DNA from: Conexibacter sp.
GTDB lineage: Bacteria; Actinomycetota; Thermoleophilia; Solirubrobacterales; 70-9
Length of the DNA stretch: 64,000 nucleotides
Assembly: GCA_018263295.1 (NCBI GenBank)
Contig: JADFCZ010000014.1
Coordinates: forward strand, 1-64,000
Direction: 5' to 3'
Made by a program: the position numbers and the translations under genes. The stretch's first letter is position 1. Every line of letters begins with the position of its first letter. The notes below the pieces were generated by a model. It did no database searches. It worked only from the letters and a program-made list of their open reading frames with translations, and had not been told where the DNA came from. Shown here piece after piece: positions 9,018 to 19,005 of this stretch.

Positions 9018-10390
9018 GCGGCGCCCCCCGACATCGCTGCTGCGGGGAGTTCACCCGCTCGGAGCTAGCGCGGCGCTCGCTCGCCGAGGCGGGCCGCGGA
9101 CTGCCGTCGATCGAGCCGGGGATGCCGGCGCCTGCCGGCACCGGCCTCAACCGGCGCTCGTTCATGCTCCGCAGCGGCGCGCTCGCGCTCAGCGTCTACG
9201 GCGCGAGCCTGCTGAAGCCGCAGGCCTTCGTGGAGGGGATCGCGAAGGCCGCCGAGAGCCAGGGCAAGGTGCTCGTCTCCGTCTTCCTCGAGGGCGGCAT
9301 CGACGGGCTCTCGATCCTCTCGCCGGTCGCCGACGACAAGTACCGGCAGCTGCGCCCACAGCTGCGGATGGCGCCCGGCGCCGGACCGGCGTGGAGCGAG
9401 GACTCTCGGCTGCAATGGCATCCCTCGGCGGCGCCGCTCCACCAGCTCCACGGCGAGGGCAAGGTCACGGTCTTCCCTTCGATCGGTTACCCGTCCGCCG
9501 ACCAGTCGCACTTCACCTCCCGCCACTACTGGGAGGTCGGCGAGCTCAGCGCCCGCACGAACACCGGCTGGCTCGGGCGCCTGCTGGACGTCGTCGGCAG
9601 CGACGAGAACCCGCTCCAGGGGCTCTCGCTGGACGGTTCGCTGGCGCCCAGCCTCGCGACCGGCCGGGTGCCCGTCGCGGCGACCTGGGGTCCGAGCTAC
9701 GACCTCTGGGCCCCCGGGGTCTGGGGCGACGTCGAGGATCTGATGTTCGAGGCGTTCCGCCGGCTCGGCGTCAACGCCGAGAAGTCCCGCGACGCGCACC
9801 TCAGCGGCGCCGGCCGGGTCGTCCGGCAGGCGGAGACCCTGCGGCAGCAGCTGCGGGCGTTCTCGGACGAGATCACCTCGCCGGTGACCTACCCCGACAC
9901 GGGCCACTTCCCGGAGAGCCTCGCCGGCCTCGCGGCGATGCTCGACGCCGGGCTGCCGATCACGGTTGCCTCGGTTGGCGCCCCGGGCAGCTACGACACC
10001 CACGACGAGCAGGCCGAGGACTTCCGCAACTACCTCGCCGAGACCTGCGACGGGCTGCTCGCCTTCCAGCGCGACCTCGAGGCCCGCGGGCTCGACGACC
10101 GGGTGATCACCCTCGCGTGGTCCGAGTTCGGGCGCCGGCCGGAGGAGAACGGCTCGGCCGGGACCGACCACGGAGCCGGTGGCAACGCCTTTCTGATCGG
10201 TAGCGGTGCCCGCGGGCAGATGGTCGGCGAGTGGCCGGGGCTGAACGTCCTCGACGAGGACGACAACCTGCGCTCCACCGCCGACTTCCGCGCCGTTTAC
10301 TGCTCGCTGATCGAGCAGTGGTTCGGAGTCGACGCCGACGCGGTGATCCCGGGCGCCTCGGGGCTCGCCCGCCCGGTCCTGATCGGATGA
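9014..10390 (+). CDS. DUF1501 family protein (TAT/secretory N-terminus)
   Basis: GTGA overlap with the upstream gene; RRSFMLRSGALALSVYG..., VSVFLEGGIDGLSILSP, DRVITLAWSEFGRRPEENGSAGTDHGAGGNAFLIG. Confidence 0.9.
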   Translation: MSGAPRHRCCGEFTRSELARRSLAEAGRGLPSIEPGMPAPAGTGLNRRSFMLRSGALALSVYGASLLKPQAFVEGIAKAAESQGKVLVSVFLEGGIDGLSILSPVADDKYRQLRPQLRMAPGAGPAWSEDSRLQWHPSAAPLHQLHGEGKVTVFPSIGYPSADQSHFTSRHYWEVGELSARTNTGWLGRLLDVVGSDENPLQGLSLDGSLAPSLATGRVPVAATWGPSYDLWAPGVWGDVEDLMFEAFRRLGVNAEKSRDAHLSGAGRVVRQAETLRQQLRAFSDEITSPVTYPDTGHFPESLAGLAAMLDAGLPITVASVGAPGSYDTHDEQAEDFRNYLAETCDGLLAFQRDLEARGLDDRVITLAWSEFGRRPEENGSAGTDHGAGGNAFLIGSGARGQMVGEWPGLNVLDEDDNLRSTADFRAVYCSLIEQWFGVDADAVIPGASGLARPVLIG

Positions 10391-10773
10391 GTCGCCGGAA
10401 CGCGATCGGCGCGGCCCTGCTCGCCGCCGCCGCGCTCGTGCCGGCGGCAGCGCCCGCCTCCGACCCGCCGCCCTCGCGGCTGCTGGTCACCGCGCGCGAG
10501 TTCAGCCTGTCGCTGTCGCGGCCGAAGGTCGCGCCGGGGGCGGCCATAGTCCAGCTCTACAACTACGGCGAGGATCCGCACGACCTCAACCTCCGCCGGA
10601 TCGGCTCCGACCGCGTCCAGGGAATCGGCGACGTCGAGCCGGGAGAGACCGGCACTCTCGAGCTCCGGCTCCGGAAGGCCTCGCGCTACCGGCTCTGGTG
10701 CGCGATCCCGACCCATGCCGGGCTCGGCATGGTCGCGACGCTCCGGACCAAGGCGAAGCTGCCCGGAAGGTGA
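10387..10773 (+). CDS. Secreted cupredoxin-like (blue copper) protein
   Basis: ATGA overlap with the DUF1501 gene; MSRRNAIGAALLAAAALVPAAAPAS signal; DPHDL...LWCAIPTHAGLGM gives type-1 copper His/Cys/His/Met ligands. Track ORF starts too early (10231). Confidence 0.75.
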   Translation: MSRRNAIGAALLAAAALVPAAAPASDPPPSRLLVTAREFSLSLSRPKVAPGAAIVQLYNYGEDPHDLNLRRIGSDRVQGIGDVEPGETGTLELRLRKASRYRLWCAIPTHAGLGMVATLRTKAKLPGR

Positions 10774-10780
10774 GCGGCGC

Positions 10781-12781
10781 TCAGGCCAGCAGCGCCTCGA
10801 GCTCGCCGGAGGCGGCGACGGGCGCCCGGCAGGCGAAGTTCTCGCAGACGTAGGCGAGTGCGCCGTCGTCGCCTGCGTGGCGATCGGCGAGCAGCGGCGG
10901 TGTGCTCTCGCCCTCGGCCCCGGCCGCGATGACCGCGTGCGGGCGGTAGCGGGAGCGGTAGACGGCCGCGAACGGCGCGACCGCGTTCGCCGCGCCCGAC
11001 GGGTGGACGAGCCCGACCTCGCGGGCGGGGGAGACGTAGCGATCGGCGGCGGCGAGCAGGTAGGCGAGCCCCTGGGGGTGCTTCGACGCCGGCCCAGCCA
11101 GCAGCAGCAGGACGCCGCGGGCGCGCCCCTCCCAGGCGGCATCGCCGGTCAGCGCGGCGAGCCGCAGCAGGCCGCTGGCGGCGGCCGAGTTGCCCGAGGG
11201 CGCCGGGTGGTCGTCGAGGTCCTTGCGGCGGGCGATCAGCTCCTCGTGGTCGGCGGAGGTCGTGAAGAACCCGCCCTGTTCGTCGTCGGCGAACCGTTCG
11301 ACCATCGCCGCCGCGACCGCGAGCGCCTCCACGAACCAGCGGACCTCGAACGTCGACTCGTACAGCGTCAGCAGGGCTTCGAGCAGGTACGCGTGGTCCT
11401 CGAGGTAGGCGTTGAGGTGGGCGCGACCGTCGTTGTAGGCGCGCAGGAGGCGGCCGTCGCCGTCGCGCATCTCGGCGAGGACGAACTCGGCGCAGCGTCG
11501 CGCCGCCTCGACGTAGCGCGGCTCCCCGAGCGCAGCTCCGACCTCGGCCAGCGAGCCGGCCATCAGCGCGTTCCACGCGCAGAGCCGCTTGTCGTCGAGG
11601 CCCGGGCGAGTCCGGGTGTCGCGTTCGGCGAGGAGCGCCGCCCTCGCGGCGTCGAGCCCCACCGGTTCGGGGGCGTCGAGGCCCCGGGGCAGGTGGAGGA
11701 CGCTGCGCCCCTCGAGTTGGCCGGCCGGCGCGATCCCGTAGTGCGCCAGCAGATCGCTTTCGAGATGGTCGAGCCCGGCCCGGCCGAGGGCGGCCCGGGC
11801 CTCCGCCGGGGTCCAGGTGTAGAAGAGCCCCTCGACCCCCTCCGAGTCGGCGTCGAGGGCGGAGTAGAAGCCGCCCTCCGGGGCCTGCATCTCGCGCAGC
11901 GCCCAGTCGCAGATCCCGGTCGCCACCCGCCGGTAGCGCTCGTGGCCGAGCTCGAGATGGGCGCGGAGGTAGGTGCGTGCCAGCAGGGCGTTGTCGTAGA
12001 GCATCTTCTCGAAGTGGGGCACGATCCAGCCCGCGTCGACCGCGTAACGCGCGAAGCCGCCGCCGAGCTGGTCGTGGATGCCGCCGGCCGCCATCGCGTC
12101 GAGCGTCAGCTCGACCGGCTCGCGCTCGCCGCGGGCGAGCAGCAGGTCGAGCGCGCTTGCCGGCGGGAACTTCGGCGCCGATCCGAACCCGCCGTTGACC
12201 TCGTCGACGAGCCCGAGCAGCGTCGGCACGGCGGCGTCGAGCAGCTCCGGCCCGACGTCGTCGGCGGAGGGCGGCATCCGGCCGATCGCGCCGAGCTGCT
12301 CGCGGGTGCGCGGGGCGGCGCCCTCGATCTCGTCCCGCTGCATCGCCCATGCCGCGACCACCGCCTCCATCACGGTCATGAAGCCGGGCATGCCGCCGCG
12401 CGACTCCGGCGGGAAGTAGGTGCCGCAGTGGAACGGGACACCGTCGGGATCGCAGAAGGCGGTCAGCGGCCAGCCCCCGCCGCCGGTCATCCCCTGCAGC
12501 GCCTCCATGTAGATCGCGTCGACGTCGGGACGCTCCTCGCGGTCGACCTTGACCGGAACGAAGTGCTCGTTCATGTAGGCGGCGGTGGCCTCGTCGGTGA
12601 AGGACTCGCGCTCCATCACGTGGCACCAGTGGCAGGCCGAGTAGCCGATCGACAGCAGGATCGGGACGTCGCGCTCGCGGGCGAGGCGGTTCGCCTCCGC
12701 GCCCCACGGGTGCCAGTCGACGGGGTTGTCCTTGTGCTGGAGGAGGTAGGGGGAAGTCTCGGCAGCGAGTCGGTTGGCCAC
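10781..12781 (-). CDS. yyaL: YyaL/SPATA20-like thioredoxin-domain protein (DUF255)
   Basis: [30 protein letters not shown]...[17 protein letters not shown]. Confidence 0.93.
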   Translation of the reverse strand: MANRLAAETSPYLLQHKDNPVDWHPWGAEANRLARERDVPILLSIGYSACHWCHVMERESFTDEATAAYMNEHFVPVKVDREERPDVDAIYMEALQGMTGGGGWPLTAFCDPDGVPFHCGTYFPPESRGGMPGFMTVMEAVVAAWAMQRDEIEGAAPRTREQLGAIGRMPPSADDVGPELLDAAVPTLLGLVDEVNGGFGSAPKFPPASALDLLLARGEREPVELTLDAMAAGGIHDQLGGGFARYAVDAGWIVPHFEKMLYDNALLARTYLRAHLELGHERYRRVATGICDWALREMQAPEGGFYSALDADSEGVEGLFYTWTPAEARAALGRAGLDHLESDLLAHYGIAPAGQLEGRSVLHLPRGLDAPEPVGLDAARAALLAERDTRTRPGLDDKRLCAWNALMAGSLAEVGAALGEPRYVEAARRCAEFVLAEMRDGDGRLLRAYNDGRAHLNAYLEDHAYLLEALLTLYESTFEVRWFVEALAVAAAMVERFADDEQGGFFTTSADHEELIARRKDLDDHPAPSGNSAAASGLLRLAALTGDAAWEGRARGVLLLLAGPASKHPQGLAYLLAAADRYVSPAREVGLVHPSGAANAVAPFAAVYRSRYRPHAVIAAGAEGESTPPLLADRHAGDDGALAYVCENFACRAPVAASGELEALLA

Positions 12782-12790
12782 CGGTGATGC

Positions 12791-13333
12791 TTAGCAGCCC
12801 GGGTCGTCCGGTTCCTCGCCGGGCTCCTCGAGCCGGCTCCAGACCCGGGCGAGATCGTCGAGGTCGCCTTCCTCCAGCCTGTCGATGAACTGCTCGCGGA
12901 TCGCGGCGAGATTTGTCGGCCGGGCCTCGTCGAACTTCCTGCGGCCGGCATCGGTCAGCCGTGCGTAGGTGCCGCGCCGGTCGAGGTCGCAGGTGTGGCG
13001 CTCGAGCAGCCCGCGGGCGACGAGCCGGTCGACGAGCCGGGTCAGCCCGCTGCGGCTTAGCAGCAGCTGATCTGCGAGCGCGCCCATCCGCAGCGCGTTG
13101 TCTTCGGCCTTCGAGAGCAGCAGGAGGACCTCGTAGGAGCCGAGCGAGAGCTCGTGCTCGCGCACGAGGCGCTCGTCGATCGCCGTGGTCGTGTTGCGGT
13201 AGGCGTACAGCATCCCGCGCCAGGCGGCGAGCTCGAGTTCGTCGAGCTGCCGAGAGTCCGGCTTCGATGCGCGGGCGCGGGTCGCGGAGCTTGCCATGGG
13301 AACGATCGTAGCCTGAGATCGTTGACAGTGCAA
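12791..13333 (-). CDS. MarR family transcriptional regulator (start may be 13297)
   Basis: LSLGSYEVLLLLSKAEDNALRMGALADQLLLSRSGLTRLVDRLVARGLLERHTCDLDRRGTYARLTDAGR. Confidence 0.9.
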   Translation of the reverse strand: MHCQRSQATIVPMASSATRARASKPDSRQLDELELAAWRGMLYAYRNTTTAIDERLVREHELSLGSYEVLLLLSKAEDNALRMGALADQLLLSRSGLTRLVDRLVARGLLERHTCDLDRRGTYARLTDAGRRKFDEARPTNLAAIREQFIDRLEEGDLDDLARVWSRLEEPGEEPDDPGC

Positions 13334-13389
13334 CCATAATCGGTCCGAACGCCATTACCTTTGCAAGCGCCCGACCCTCAGGAGCGACC

Positions 13390-14307
13390 ATGAAGCTCGA
13401 AGGAATCCATCACGTCACCGCGATCACCGCGGACGCCCAGGACAACGTCGACTTCTACGCCGGCGTCCTCGGGCTCCGGCTCGTCAAGAAGACCGTCAAC
13501 CAGGACGACCCGAGCGTCTACCACACGTTCTTCTCCGACGAGGAGGGCAACGCCGGCTCCGACATCACCTTCTTCGAGTTCCCCGGGGCGCCGCTCGGCC
13601 GGGCCGGCGACGGCATGGTTCACACGGTCGCCTGGCGGGTCGCCTCCGCGGCGGCGCTCGACTTCTGGGCGGGTCGCATCGCCGCCAACGGCATCGAGGC
13701 GGAGCGGGACGGCGATGTCCTCCGCTTCGCCGATCCCGAGGGCCTCGCGCACGAGCTCCGGGTGAGCGACGTCGCCGACCCGCCGCTGTCCGCCCGCCAT
13801 CCTGAGATCCCGGCCGAGCACGCGCTCCAGGGCTTCGACGCCGTCCGTGCCTACGCGGCGGCGCCGGAGCACAGCGAGGGGCTGCTCGCCGAGCTCGGCT
13901 TCGAGGGCTCCGGCGGGAGCTGGGAGTCCCGCGGCGCCATCCGCGGCGGCTGGATCCACTACGACGAGCCGCCGCCGGCGCCGGGCCTGCAGGGCGCCGG
14001 CACCGTCCACCACGTCGCCTGGGCGTCGACGCCGGAGGAGCACGAGCAGTGGCGCGCGAAGGTCGCCGCCGGCGGTGCCCGGCCGACGCCCGTGATCGAC
14101 CGCTTCTACTTCCGCTCGATCTACTTCCGCGAGCCGAGCGGCGTGCTTTTCGAGATCGCCACCCTCGGGCCCGGGTTCGACGTCGACGAGCCCGCTGAGC
14201 ATCTCGGCGAGAAGCTGTCGCTCCCGCCCGCATACGAGCACCTGCGGCCGCAGGTGGAGGCGAACCTGAAGCCGATCACGAGCCCGCGTCAGCGCGCGGC
14301 CGGCTGA
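13390..14307 (+). CDS. Ring-cleaving (glyoxalase-fold) dioxygenase, MhqO/MhqA-like
   Basis: MKLEGIHHVTAITADAQDNVDFYAGVLGLRLVKKTVNQDDPSVYHTFFSDEEGNAGSDITFFEFPG...; divergent from a marR gene. Confidence 0.88.
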   Translation: MKLEGIHHVTAITADAQDNVDFYAGVLGLRLVKKTVNQDDPSVYHTFFSDEEGNAGSDITFFEFPGAPLGRAGDGMVHTVAWRVASAAALDFWAGRIAANGIEAERDGDVLRFADPEGLAHELRVSDVADPPLSARHPEIPAEHALQGFDAVRAYAAAPEHSEGLLAELGFEGSGGSWESRGAIRGGWIHYDEPPPAPGLQGAGTVHHVAWASTPEEHEQWRAKVAAGGARPTPVIDRFYFRSIYFREPSGVLFEIATLGPGFDVDEPAEHLGEKLSLPPAYEHLRPQVEANLKPITSPRQRAAG

Positions 14308-14322
14308 GGCGCGAAGACGGCG

Positions 14323-15060
14323 TCAGGAGACGTCGCGGCGGCGGAGCCGGACGAGGCCGACGGCGATCGGCAGGACGACCCACGCCAGCGTCGAGGTCGC
14401 GATCTTGTCCCAGTCGTTGGCGCTGCCGTCGGCGAGGTCCGACCACACCGACGGATCGATCCAGGCGACGACGTCCTGGACCCCGACCGAGATCGCGGCG
14501 ACCGCGGCGATCAGGATCGGCACGACGAAGTTGAGGACGATCGCGGCGGGGGAGTTCATCAGGACTGCCGCGAGGCCGAAACCGAACAGGAGGCTCAGCG
14601 ACTGGTAGAGCAGGACCTCTCCCGCGCCGGATCCGTCGAAGCCGAGCCCGGTGCCCGCGACGGCGGCGCCGAGCGCCGACATCCCGAGGCAGAGGACCGA
14701 GAAGGCCACGAGGAGCACCAGCAGGGCGAGGAGCTTCGCGGTCATCACGCGCTCGCGGATGGGCGTCAGCGCGAAGGTCCCGAGCGCGGTGCGCTGTGAC
14801 CACTCGCTCGTCACGAGCAGGATCGGGATGATCGGCATCAGGATGCTCGCGGCGAGCATCGCGTCGACGAACATCTGGCCGAAGTCCCTGTTGTCGTCGT
14901 CGAAGATGATCGCGACGACCACCGACGCGAGCGACGCGAGAGCCGTCAGCGCGAGCAGCCAGAGGCCCGAGCGCGTGTCCACCATCTTCCGGGCCTCGAC
15001 CCGGCCGAGGCGGGCGAGGGAAGGCCGCTCGGAGCGATCGGTCAGCGCGGCGGTGCTCAT
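14323..15060 (-). CDS. ABC-2 type transporter permease
   Basis: Multi-TM protein; ATGA overlap with the ATPase gene. Confidence 0.85.
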   Translation of the reverse strand: MSTAALTDRSERPSLARLGRVEARKMVDTRSGLWLLALTALASLASVVVAIIFDDDNRDFGQMFVDAMLAASILMPIIPILLVTSEWSQRTALGTFALTPIRERVMTAKLLALLVLLVAFSVLCLGMSALGAAVAGTGLGFDGSGAGEVLLYQSLSLLFGFGLAAVLMNSPAAIVLNFVVPILIAAVAAISVGVQDVVAWIDPSVWSDLADGSANDWDKIATSTLAWVVLPIAVGLVRLRRRDVS

Positions 15061-15947
15061 GCCCCCGGCCCCGCTTCGTCCGACGTGAGCGAGAGGAAGA
15101 GCTGCTCGAGCCCGGCCCCCTCGGCGGGCCGGAGCTCGCTGAGCGGCACGCCGCCGGCGAGCGCAGCGCGGCCGACGGCCTCGGGCTCGGCCTCGGCGAT
15201 CAGCCCGCCGTCGGTCGCTGTCGCCGCGATCCCGGCGCCGGCGAGTGCGCGCCCGAGCTCCTCGGGCTCGGGGCTGCGGACGAGCGTCCCGTTGCCCGCG
15301 AGCAGCTCGTCCTTGGAGCCGGATGCGACGAGGCGGCCCTGACGGATCAGCAGCAGCTGGTCGGCCAGCGCCTCGACCTCGTTCAGGAGGTGCGAGGAGA
15401 GCAGGACGGTGCCGCCGCGGTCGGCGAATCCGCGGAGGAGCTGTCGCATCCAGATGATGCCCTCGGGGTCGAGCCCGTTCGCGGGCTCGTCGAGGATCAG
15501 CACGTCGGGGTCGCCGAGCAGGACCTGGGCGAGGCCGAGGCGTTGCCTCATGCCGAGCGAGTACTTGCCGACGCGCCGCTTCGCCGCGGTCCGGTCGAGG
15601 CCGACGAGGGTGAGCATGTCGTCGACGCGGCTCGGGTCGGCGCCGATCGTCTCGGCGCAGAGGCGCAGGGTCTCGCGGCCGCGGCGGCCCGGGTGCTGGG
15701 CGCTCGCGTCGAGCATCACGCCGACGTGGCGAGCGGGGTTGGCGATCCGGCGGTACTCGGTGCCGAGCACCGTGGCATCGCCGGCGGTGCGGACCGTCAG
15801 CCCGCAGATCATCCGCAGCGTGGTCGACTTCCCGGCTCCGTTCGGGCCGAGGAACCCGGTCACGGTCCCCGGTTCGCAGCGGAAGGAGAGATCCTGCACC
15901 GCGACCTGAGCGCTGAAGCGCTTGGTCAGCCCCCGGGCTTCGATCAT
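15057..15947 (-). CDS. ABC transporter ATP-binding protein
   Basis: MIEARGLTKRFSAQVAVQDLSF..GFLGPNGAGKSTT (Walker A), YSLGMRQRLGLAQ, VLILDEPANGLDP. Track ORF start (16343) is too early. Confidence 0.94.
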   Translation of the reverse strand: MIEARGLTKRFSAQVAVQDLSFRCEPGTVTGFLGPNGAGKSTTLRMICGLTVRTAGDATVLGTEYRRIANPARHVGVMLDASAQHPGRRGRETLRLCAETIGADPSRVDDMLTLVGLDRTAAKRRVGKYSLGMRQRLGLAQVLLGDPDVLILDEPANGLDPEGIIWMRQLLRGFADRGGTVLLSSHLLNEVEALADQLLLIRQGRLVASGSKDELLAGNGTLVRSPEPEELGRALAGAGIAATATDGGLIAEAEPEAVGRAALAGGVPLSELRPAEGAGLEQLFLSLTSDEAGPGA

Positions 15948-16684
15948 CGGGTCGCCGGCACCCAGCCCGCGGGGAACGCCCCGGCCGGCACGTGGCCGGC
16001 GTAATCGGGGAACCACCGCAGCGCGATCCGCTCGCCGGCGGAACCCGTGAGCAGCGGCTCGAGGTCGCCGATCGTCAGCAACACCCGGATCGTCGAGCCG
16101 ATCTGGAGGTCGGCCGCGTTCGGCTCCTCGCCGCCGATGATCCCCTCGGCCGCCAGCTCGGCGACGTGGTCGAGCTTCGCCGGCAGGCCCGCGAGGTGCT
16201 CGGCCAGCAGCTCGGCGCTGATCCCGTGGTACTTCCAGGTCGCCCGTACGAACCTGATCGCGAAGTCGGTGCCCGCCGGGTCGAGCGTCTCGCCGCCCCC
16301 GAAGGTCCCGAGCGCTTCGGGCCGGAAGTGGAGTGCGCCCCACGGAAGGCTGCGGCCGAGGTCCTGGAGCTCCTCGTCGCCCCAGCGATCGGCCTCCCGG
16401 ACCGCGTCGGCGATCGGCTCGGGGAAGAGCGGCGGCTCCGGCGCGATCTCCTCGAGGCGGGCGAAGATGGCTCGCGATCCGTGGACCGCCTCCTCGCCGA
16501 CGAGCATCCCGGGCACGGTCCCGTTGCCCTCGCCGTAGATCGCCTCCATCTGCTCGTTGTGGCCGCCCATGTCCATCTCGACCCGCTCGAACTCGAGCCC
16601 CTTGACCCCGAGCGCCACCTCGGCGGCCCGCGTCGGATGGGAGGGAGGAAGTCCGTGGAGGACGATCGTCGGCTGCTCGCTCAT
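15944..16684 (-). CDS. Glutathione S-transferase-like family protein
   Basis: MSEQPTIVLHGLPPSHPTRAAEVALGVKGLEFERVEMDM... GST N-domain with C-terminal helical domain; embedded in the longer track ORF. Confidence 0.75.
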   Translation of the reverse strand: MSEQPTIVLHGLPPSHPTRAAEVALGVKGLEFERVEMDMGGHNEQMEAIYGEGNGTVPGMLVGEEAVHGSRAIFARLEEIAPEPPLFPEPIADAVREADRWGDEELQDLGRSLPWGALHFRPEALGTFGGGETLDPAGTDFAIRFVRATWKYHGISAELLAEHLAGLPAKLDHVAELAAEGIIGGEEPNAADLQIGSTIRVLLTIGDLEPLLTGSAGERIALRWFPDYAGHVPAGAFPAGWVPATR

Positions 16685-19005
16685 CGTCGCGACTCTAGAC
16701 GCCCGGGTTGGGATCCGTAGGCCCGGATCGCCCGCCGGTAGGCGGCGAAGGCCGGCTTCGCCGAGTAGTCGTCGCGGAGCAGCCCGACCGAGTCGAAGAG
16801 GCCGGCGCCCCCGGTCACGTTGTCGCGGAGGTTGAACCAGCGGTAGTCGGTGATCCCGAGCGTGCCCGACCAGCGGTGGACGGCCCGGATCGTCGAGTTC
16901 AGCGCGTCGCGCTGCGACGCTTCGCTGCGGCCGAGGTTCGTCACGTAGCCGTTCTCGGTCACCCAGAGATCGGTGCCGCGGCCGAGGCCGGCCTTCGGGA
17001 AGTAGCAGCGGCGCATCAGCGTCAGCGCCGACACCGTCTCGGCGCCGGCGCTCGAGCCGGGCGGGATCGCCGGCGGGACGACGAGCCCCGGATAGACCTG
17101 CAGGCCCACGTAGTCGAGTGCCTTCCGGAACCGCGGGGTTGCCCTTCTCCCGAGCTCCTCCCAGAACTCGCGGTCGGAGGTGGGCAGCCATCGCCAGGCG
17201 AACGAGAACCCGAGCTCGACGTCGCCGCGGCCGATCCGGCGGAGCTCGTGCCGCGCGGCGACGACGCCGCGGACGATCGCGAGCCGGACGCCGGGATAGC
17301 TGCCGTCGGAGGTGTTCGGCGAGACGTCGAAGTTCGCCTCGTTGGTGATCGACAGGGCGGTCACCGAAGGCCGCCGGCCGAGGATGCGGGCGGCCCGGGT
17401 CACGTAACGCTTCCAGGCAGCCATGTCGCCCGCCCGTCCGGGCGGCGGGTGATAACGGACCTGAAGCTCGCTGCGGAAGCCGGCGGCGGCGAAACGGTCG
17501 ACGATCCGCGCATAGCGACGGATCCCGGCGACGCCGTCGGACCAGAACATCCGGTTGAGGCGCAGGACGAGGTCCCGGTCGGGTGACCGGAGTTCACGGA
17601 GCCGCCCGATCGCCGCGGCGCGATCCTCGGGGACGGGCGGGTCCTGGATCGTCCCGGCGCTGCCCGCCTCCAGCGGGGTCACCCCGAAGCGGAGGGGCTC
17701 GGCCGGGCGCGTGACCGGCGGCACGGCCCCGTTCAGACAGTCGGGGTCCGCGGCGTCGGCCCGGCCGGGTGCGATCACGAGGACGGCGAGGCAGACCGCC
17801 GCGGCCGCCGGCACGCCGACGGGCGCGATCCGCCGCTTGCCGACGACGAGCGCGAGGGCGCTCGCGCCGACCGCCGCCAGCGCCGCGACCGCGAATGACC
17901 AGCCGTAGCCGCCGAGCGCCGCCGCCGCGCCGGCGATCGGCGCGCCGATGCCGACCCCGAGATCGAAGCAGGCCGTGAAGGTGCCCATCGCGATCCCGCG
18001 GCGGTTGGGTGGGACCCGGTCCATGACCAGCAGGACGAGGCTCGGGAAGATCAGCGAGAACGCGCCGCCGACCGCGATCGCACCGGCCAGGGCGACCGCG
18101 AGGTTTCCCGCGAGAGCGATCGCGAGCAGGCCGGCCGCCTCGAGCAGGCCGGCCCCGACGGCGCAGCGGATGCCGCCGAAGCGGTCGGGGAGCCAGCCGA
18201 ACAGCACCCGCGCTGCGACCACGGTCAGCGCGAATGCGGTGAAGATGCTCGCGCCGTGGGCGATGCCGCGGTCGTCGAGGTGGAGGACGATGAATCCCGC
18301 GAGGGCCGCGTAGCCGAGCGTCGCCATCGTCATCGCGAGGCCCGGCCCGATCGCCTCGCGGGCGAACAGCCGGGTGCGCCCGTCGTCGGCCGGCTCCGGC
18401 GCCGGGCGCGGCGGCTCCGGGATCCGGGCGGCGACGAGCGCGGCGATCAGCGGCGCGGCGGCGGCGAAGGCCCAGACGGCCCCGAAGCCGACCGCCCGGT
18501 GCAGGAAGTCGCCGATCGGCGGCCCGAACGAGAGCCCGCCCCAGATCGCGAGGCCGTAGAGGCCGATGATGCGGCCGCGGCGGGCCGGGTCGGTGATGTC
18601 GACGACCCAGGCCGAGCTCGCCGTGTAGACGACGCCCTCGCCGGCGCCGAGGATCAGGCGGGCGGCGATGAGTCCCGCCACCCCGAGCGGCAGGAAGTAG
18701 AGGAGGCTCGCGACCACCGTGACGATCGTGCCCGCGATCACCACCGGCTTGCGGCCGCGGCGGTCCGCGAAGCTGCCGGCGAGCGGCCGGAACGCGAGCC
18801 CGGTGATCGCGTAGGCGCCGGTGACGACGCCGACCGCGAGGTCGGTCGAGCCGATCGGGCCCTTCACGTACTGCGGCAGGACGGGGAGCGTGGCGCCGAT
18901 GGAGAGAAGGACGAGGAGGGTGACAGCGAACAGCGCGCCGAACGTCGCCCCCGATCCCGGGCCCGGCCCCGCGGCCGCCGCCGGGTCCCCGAGCCGGGGG
19001 GTCAC
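16681..19005 (-). CDS. Fusion protein: 12-TM MFS transporter + linker TM + clan-A glycoside-hydrolase-like TIM barrel (about 774 aa)
   Basis: GTG start at 19005 overlaps the upstream stop (GTGA). MFS motif GSFADRRGRKPVV; after TM12 (...ALALVVGKRR) a hydrophobic segment VPAAAAVCLAVLVIAPGRADA, then barrel with ITNEANFDVS and DLWVTENGYVTN; no intervening stop. Confidence 0.8.
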   Translation of the reverse strand: MTPRLGDPAAAAGPGPGSGATFGALFAVTLLVLLSIGATLPVLPQYVKGPIGSTDLAVGVVTGAYAITGLAFRPLAGSFADRRGRKPVVIAGTIVTVVASLLYFLPLGVAGLIAARLILGAGEGVVYTASSAWVVDITDPARRGRIIGLYGLAIWGGLSFGPPIGDFLHRAVGFGAVWAFAAAAPLIAALVAARIPEPPRPAPEPADDGRTRLFAREAIGPGLAMTMATLGYAALAGFIVLHLDDRGIAHGASIFTAFALTVVAARVLFGWLPDRFGGIRCAVGAGLLEAAGLLAIALAGNLAVALAGAIAVGGAFSLIFPSLVLLVMDRVPPNRRGIAMGTFTACFDLGVGIGAPIAGAAAALGGYGWSFAVAALAAVGASALALVVGKRRIAPVGVPAAAAVCLAVLVIAPGRADAADPDCLNGAVPPVTRPAEPLRFGVTPLEAGSAGTIQDPPVPEDRAAAIGRLRELRSPDRDLVLRLNRMFWSDGVAGIRRYARIVDRFAAAGFRSELQVRYHPPPGRAGDMAAWKRYVTRAARILGRRPSVTALSITNEANFDVSPNTSDGSYPGVRLAIVRGVVAARHELRRIGRGDVELGFSFAWRWLPTSDREFWEELGRRATPRFRKALDYVGLQVYPGLVVPPAIPPGSSAGAETVSALTLMRRCYFPKAGLGRGTDLWVTENGYVTNLGRSEASQRDALNSTIRAVHRWSGTLGITDYRWFNLRDNVTGGAGLFDSVGLLRDDYSAKPAFAAYRRAIRAYGSQPGRLESRR

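Noticed and set aside
13321-13334. GTTGACAGTGCAAC as a MarR operator
   Set aside because: Only the outer 4 bp are symmetric; too weak to call.
10686-13391. 901-aa minus-strand ORF
   Set aside because: Off-frame shadow of yyaL and marR on the same strand; Arg/Ala/Pro-rich.
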